Source of the DNA: Galaxea fascicularis
Taxonomy: Eukaryota; Cnidaria; Anthozoa; Scleractinia; Euphylliidae
Assembly (NCBI GenBank): GCA_948470475.1
Contig: OX419341.1
Span: forward strand, 5,834,353 to 5,898,352
Direction: 5' to 3'
DNA: 64,000 nucleotides
Part shown: positions 59,304-64,000 of the stretch, one piece after another
How the letters are laid out: every line of letters starts with the position of its first letter
Position numbering within the stretch: position 1 is the stretch's first letter
Notes under the pieces: model-generated
Seen by the model: the letters and a program-made list of their open reading frames with translations, nothing else
Told to the model about the DNA's origin: nothing
Database searches by the model: none
Program-made: the position numbers and the translations under genes

Positions 59304-59309
59304 AATAAA
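59304..59309 (+). promoter_or_regulatory. Candidate polyadenylation signal AATAAA of the Pointed-domain gene
   Basis: It lies 482 bases past the stop at 58822, consistent with the transcript ending here. Confidence 0.4.
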
Positions 59310-60990
59310 ATTAATGCTTCTGATGGGAGCACACATCAGCTTCTATGATTTACATCTTTGTCTTTTTTGGGTTCACTGGAATCAGTTTGGTGGAATTGGG
59401 CCATTTACATTATATGTCCCAGCAAAAGTTGTCTGTTTGTTCAAGCTCCATTCAGCATTAAAATGCTTGCTGGTTGTGCAAACTGTAACCGAAAATTGGT
59501 CATGACACCATTGTGGATCAATGGATTGTTTGTTTACAGTAAATGCCAGAATGGATCTTCACTAGAGAATGGCAAATTGTGATGTACATGTACATCTGTA
59601 GTTCTGCTTTGCAGGTCTCCAGGTTAAAAGGTGTAACTGCCTGTTTGCAGATTGAAAGTTGAGCCATTCTTTTTCTTGCTTGTTTCTGCATTGATTTTCT
59701 TAAACTCAGTTTTATTGAAGAAAAGGGTAAGGGTTTGTAGAATAGTCCTAACAGCTTTAGATTGTGACATCTTTTCTTCATTTGAGCACCAAGATCAACA
59801 CCCATGATCTCCTTAATATTCCTTGTTTTTCTTTTGCTTTGGATGGGAGAGTCTTTGTTGCTATTTCATTTATTTAACTTCGAGTTAGATTATCTGCAGT
59901 TTCTATTCCCCTTAGTTTTATCAACAATAGTTTTGATCAAGCTGTGATAAAGAAATCTTGTGAGATCTTGTAGGGGCTCATTGGGTTAATTATTATTGTG
60001 CAATTGAAATTTGACGATGGGCGCTAGAAATCCAACCTGCTGCCAAAAGCATTGCTTTAAATTCTAGAAGCTGTTTTTGAACTCTGATTGGGTAATCTGT
60101 GTTTATTAGACCCAGTTTAACAATGTGCACAGCATAGTATCCACACTAGCTCGCCCAACACAAAAAATTGGTGTTGTCAACAATTTTGAAGTGAGACCAT
60201 GGAGATGGCAAGGTGGAGCACACTGATTTCGTGAATTGTTTTATTGTGTCCAGGCTTTGACTTCCAATACACATTCTATTCTTCTTTTTCTTCTTCGTCG
60301 TCGTCGTTGTTTTCTTCATGTGGACTTGTATTAAATTGAAAAGGTTTAGTAGACCTGAAGGGACTTGTCCAGATATTTAACTTAGCATAGCTAATTCTTT
60401 TTGCTGTCTGACCTCCTTTCGGTTAAAAGAGAATTTTAAACTATTTACATTTACACAGTATGGGAGGAATTTATTTGCTTCAATTTAAGATCACATATAT
60501 TTGCTGTAAGTATTAGCTACTAAAGTCATTAATTAAATTTAATTGTCAACAAGAGAAACAAGAAAATAACAATAACAAAGAAATTTTTTGCGGAATTGGA
60601 ATATTAATTAAATGAATTTTAACAATTTATCGCAAAAGTCGCAGCTTTGCTTTGCACGGAAAAAATCTCTCAATGGTTAAATTTCATTGCTTTTAACTTT
60701 TTTTTTCCTTGAAAAAGGAGAATGTACTAAGAACTAGTTGTCAAACAACATTCATCTTTCTTGACGATCACTTCGGTTTTACTGAGCCGAGTTGTACTTG
60801 CGACTAATGAAGTAATAAAATTCTTTGGCTCACTTAATTGTCTCGCATTTATTATTAAAAACTTGATCATTGGATAATTTGGAATTAGCGAGTTTTGATT
60901 GGCCATTGCACCATGTCCAACCAGCGGCTCTTGCAAAAAGAAATAACAATTTAGCAATGATTTTTGTTTCTTTGAGAAAACAATTGACCC
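59310..60990. other. Intergenic AT-rich DNA, nothing recognised
   Basis: Both strands were read for an ETS DNA-binding domain (tryptophan-rich, with a GRxxxRALRYYY-like recognition helix) and none was found. A CTTCGTCGTCGTCGTTG tract lies near 60290-60310. Confidence 0.5.
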
Positions 60991-60999
60991 ACTGATAGT

Positions 61000-61535
61000 A
61001 TGGGCGGATTACAGTTTACTGGGGGGCCTGAGGTGTGATTGGCTGTCTATCATCGGATATCGCGCTGCGCACTCGTGGAACTTAAACATGGGAAAGAGAA
61101 GTGAGAATCAAAGCTGTTTTACTTGCCAGTACTTGCGTAGGACTCTTGAAGACTCAACTGAACCAAAAGCTCATCGTGTGGCATTGTTGCAAAAAAAAAA
61201 AATTGAAACCAATTTTATTGACAGCAATGAAAATGTGGTGCTTGTGGGATGTGGCTTAGAGTGAAAATAATACCTCTAAAGTTAATGTTGTCGAGAAGAT
61301 TTAGAACACTTCATGAACCTTGAACTGAACGGCTAGTTTTGCTTCTGTTTTATTGTTAAATTTAAGTGTTTAAGTTATGCGTGGGAACTGGACCCCAGTC
61401 TTGGCTTCAGGGGCTTGAACTCCCCGCAGTTATGTTAATAAAACCATGTGCTTTGGAATCGGCCATCTTTGTTGTGGTTCTTTAGTTCCTCCATTCCTTT
61501 ATCACCCTTTCTCAGTCGTTTTATCTCATTGACAT
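61000..61535 (+). mobile_element. Presumed 5' LTR of the BEL/Pao element
   Basis: The right edge is inferred from an ACA end (61532-61534) just before a primer-binding-like TGG. An AATAAA at 61437-61442 fits the LTR polyadenylation signal. The left edge cannot be fixed because the 3' LTR is outside the window; about 61000 is a guess. Confidence 0.4.
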
Positions 61536-61550
61536 TGGTGCAGGGACCAG
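61536..61550 (+). other. Putative tRNA primer-binding site
   Basis: TGGTGCAGGGACCAG starts with TGG, complementary to the CCA end of a tRNA. It sits between the presumed LTR and the first ATG at 61552. The matching tRNA was not identified. Confidence 0.5.
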
Positions 61551-61551
61551 G

Positions 61552-64000
61552 ATGGAGGGACTGTCGCGATTAACAGCATCTAGAGGAGGTTACAGGTCGC
61601 ATCTAACGAAACTTCAAAACAAACTAGACGAAATCATGGAGGGCGAAATCGATGCTGTACAACGAGCCACACTGATAATGTACATGGAGCAACTTCAACG
61701 GAAGGGAGAGAAACTGTCACAGTTAGACACTGAAATTGCCGCACTCCTCGACAAACCGGAAGACCTCGAAAGGGAAATCTTCGAATCCGAAGACATACAG
61801 AACTCAATCATGGAAAGAATCTGCGTAATCAAAGCAACGCTTGAGGTCACACAACAGATACCTGTCACGACTCCCACTCTACCGGAGCAAGATATTCAAC
61901 CATCAACCATAGATGACAACCCGGAGTCTACGGAGGTTATTACTGGCTCAGAAAACTCACCCCCAACTTCACAAATATCGCAGTCAGGGGCGTCGGTGAA
62001 CACAAATGTAATTGCCAATTCAACGTCGTCCGGATCTCCAGAGAACGCAAATGTGGTTACCCATTCAACACCGTCAGGAGCCTCGGTGAGTACATATCAC
62101 AATGTTAGTCGTCTTCCTAAACTCACCTTACCAATGTTTGATGGAAATTCCCTCCACTGGCAATCGTTTTGGGATTCATACAAAGCAGCTGTACATGACA
62201 ATTCTAGTTTGAGTGACATTCAGAAATTCAATTATTTGAAAGCTCAAATCCATGGTGATGCTTCAAGGTCCATTGCTGGATTTCCCCTTACCAGTGCCAA
62301 TTACCTCAGAAGTATTGAGTTATTGGAAGAGAGATTTGGTCAACCACATCGAATTATTAATGCTCACATGGAAGCATTGTTGAATTTACCAAGCCCAACA
62401 AACCGCTTAGCCAATTTGAGACATTTCTATGACACCATGGAAACCCACATACGTGGCCTTGAAGCATTGGGGAAGTCTCATGAATCCTATGGAGACATTC
62501 TAGTGCCAATTATTCAAAGGAAATTGCCCATAGATCTTAAAAGAAACCTAGCAAGGGAGCATGCCAACAAGGAATGGAAATTGGATGAACTACGTAAGGC
62601 TATACTAAAGGAAGTTGAAATACTAGAAGCAGGGCAGAACATGACTGATACCCGTGACTCCATCACCCCCACACCCACTGCTGCGTTTCTTGCTGGGTCA
62701 AAGGGGAAGCCTGTACCCCCCAGTGGGAATCACTCCGCAACCAAACGAGAATGTGCTTACTGTAAGGGGCCACACAACCCATGGGAGTGCACTAAGGTGA
62801 CAGATCTTCAGAGAAGACATGACATTATTCGTGAGTCCCGTTTATGTTTCAATTGTTTTGGTCGCCATCGAGTATCCAATTGCCAATCAAGGAACCGTTG
62901 CAGAATTTGTCACCGAAAACACCACACCACCCTGTGTATTGGAGGCATCCAACCAGCCACACCCTCACTCAGCTCTGTTGTTAGTAGTACTAATACCATG
63001 CAGGAGATCGAACCAGAACCTGTCACTCCCCCAGTGGCAAGTGTCCACACCGTTCAACAGAAAGACAGTCAACGCATGTCAACACTATTGAAAACGGCTA
63101 TAGCCCCAGTTCAACATCATGGAAGGGAAATTAGTGCCCGCATACTCTTTGACGAGGGTTCACAACGTTCCTTCATTACAAATGATTTGGCCCAACGACT
63201 ACACTTAACACATGACAGAGAGGACACCATATCCCTGTCTGCATTTGGTGGCACATCAACCTCAGTAAAACGCGTTAAGGTAGCTACCATCCACTTGCAA
63301 ACTGATCAAGGAGATACTGTTCCCATTGAAGTAATCATTGTTCCCACAATAGCGACACCTCTTCAAAACCACATGACAGTCGATCTGCAAAACTTACCAC
63401 ACCTTCAGGGACTCAAATTGGCACACCCGATTTCTGACAACGACCTCTTCGAAATTGACCTCTTGATAGGCGCTGATCATTACTGGAACATTGTGGAAGA
63501 TCACATAGTAAGGGGACGTGGTCCTACTGCAGCTAAGTCCAAGATCGGTTACCTGCTATCTGGACCAGTACCCAACCTCGCTCGATACACTACACCACAA
63601 ACATCCATCTTGCATGTCATGACAGCACACAAGCAGGATGAATATGAACTTGAACGCTTCTGGAACTTAGAATCAGTTGGCATTCAGCCCCATGAAATCA
63701 CTGACAAGAACACTGATTTCTTGCGCGACTATCAAGATACTTCCATTACTCTGAAAGAGAAAGGTTACTCCGCCAAACTTCCTTGGAAATCAGACCACCC
63801 ACCACTTCCTACTAATGCTGACATCACAGAAAAAAGAACTCGTTCCATGGTGCGTCATCTAGCAAAGGACCCACAAAAACTCAAGATGTACAATGACATC
63901 ATTGTTGATCAGGAGAATCGAGGTTTCATCGAGAGAGTGGGCAACCCACAAACAAGTGAGGGCAAATGTCATTACATCCCACATCATGCTGTGTTAAAGG
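61552..64000 (+). CDS. BEL/Pao retrotransposon Gag-Pol polyprotein, 5' part, open at window edge
   Basis: The frame is open from ATG 61552 to the end of the window (816 codons). Domains in order: an N-terminal coiled-coil-like region with LQNKLDEI and heptads (to about residue 100) and a Ser/Thr/Pro-rich linker. A DUF1759-type Gag core follows from about 188, starting LPKLTLPMFDG, with HWQSFWDSYKAAVH. Cys-rich knuckles come next: CAYC...H..WEC near 401, CFNCFGRHRVSNC and CRICHRKHHTTLC. A DUF1758-type aspartic protease has ILFDEGSQRSFI (Asp near 534), and the approach to the reverse transcriptase ends with CHYIPHHAVLK. This order is diagnostic of BEL/Pao LTR elements. No frameshift or stop was seen, so the copy may be young. 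The protease reads Asp-Glu-Gly where Asp-Ser/Thr-Gly is usual. Integrase and the 3' LTR lie beyond the window. Confidence 0.92.
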   Translation, partial: MEGLSRLTASRGGYRSHLTKLQNKLDEIMEGEIDAVQRATLIMYMEQLQRKGEKLSQLDTEIAALLDKPEDLEREIFESEDIQNSIMERICVIKATLEVTQQIPVTTPTLPEQDIQPSTIDDNPESTEVITGSENSPPTSQISQSGASVNTNVIANSTSSGSPENANVVTHSTPSGASVSTYHNVSRLPKLTLPMFDGNSLHWQSFWDSYKAAVHDNSSLSDIQKFNYLKAQIHGDASRSIAGFPLTSANYLRSIELLEERFGQPHRIINAHMEALLNLPSPTNRLANLRHFYDTMETHIRGLEALGKSHESYGDILVPIIQRKLPIDLKRNLAREHANKEWKLDELRKAILKEVEILEAGQNMTDTRDSITPTPTAAFLAGSKGKPVPPSGNHSATKRECAYCKGPHNPWECTKVTDLQRRHDIIRESRLCFNCFGRHRVSNCQSRNRCRICHRKHHTTLCIGGIQPATPSLSSVVSSTNTMQEIEPEPVTPPVASVHTVQQKDSQRMSTLLKTAIAPVQHHGREISARILFDEGSQRSFITNDLAQRLHLTHDREDTISLSAFGGTSTSVKRVKVATIHLQTDQGDTVPIEVIIVPTIATPLQNHMTVDLQNLPHLQGLKLAHPISDNDLFEIDLLIGADHYWNIVEDHIVRGRGPTAAKSKIGYLLSGPVPNLARYTTPQTSILHVMTAHKQDEYELERFWNLESVGIQPHEITDKNTDFLRDYQDTSITLKEKGYSAKLPWKSDHPPLPTNADITEKRTRSMVRHLAKDPQKLKMYNDIIVDQENRGFIERVGNPQTSEGKCHYIPHHAVLK

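Noticed and set aside
62819..63091. 90-codon + frame
   Set aside because: It is a shadow of the BEL/Pao polyprotein frame that is open from 61552 to the window end.

Overview
This is a eukaryotic, animal-type window: intron-rich genes with GT-AG introns, AATAAA polyadenylation signals, an intron-free nuclear tRNA gene and dense non-autonomous transposons. Gene content, small cysteine-rich secreted peptides and many short palindromic elements suggest a cnidarian, most likely an anthozoan such as a stony coral. That taxonomic call is inference; no search was possible.

Layout. 1-9 kb holds two related genes for small secreted cysteine-rich peptides on the + strand: the last exon of one (384-541) and a complete three-exon gene (6405-8802). 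The DNA between them contains three diverged copies of one unit, the third split by a 1.25 kb inverted-repeat transposon. 9-13.6 kb is gene-poor repeat DNA with a broken Harbinger-like transposase fragment. 13.7-20.4 kb is a seven-exon short-chain dehydrogenase of the retinol dehydrogenase 11-14 type on the - strand, with a one-base frame conflict in exon 1. It is head-to-head, 332 bp apart, with a five-exon SLC15A4-like proton-coupled peptide/histidine transporter (20782-27079, +). 28.8-51.1 kb is a 24-exon SDAD1 orthologue (SDA1, 60S ribosome biogenesis, +), whose reading frame closes at 696 residues and whose intron 21 is 8.3 kb. A tRNA-Gln(CUG) gene is at 53.8 kb (-). 54.4-58.8 kb is a five-exon gene (+) joining a ubiquitin-like domain to a Pointed/SAM domain and ending without an ETS domain. 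From about 61 kb to the window edge is the 5' part of an open BEL/Pao LTR retrotransposon.

How the genes relate. The dehydrogenase and transporter probably share a promoter region; the others look like unrelated housekeeping or regulatory neighbours. All exon boundaries were found by hand from splice signals and reading phase. For the transporter, SDAD1, the Pointed-domain gene and the complete cysteine-rich gene, the exon lengths sum to an intact frame. The strongest observations are the cysteine-rich pair with its 16-base microexon and a LINE nested in a TTAA-flanked element in its intron, the ETS-less Pointed protein, the transposon whose empty site is preserved in neighbouring repeat copies, and three short elements all flanked by a CAG target duplication.
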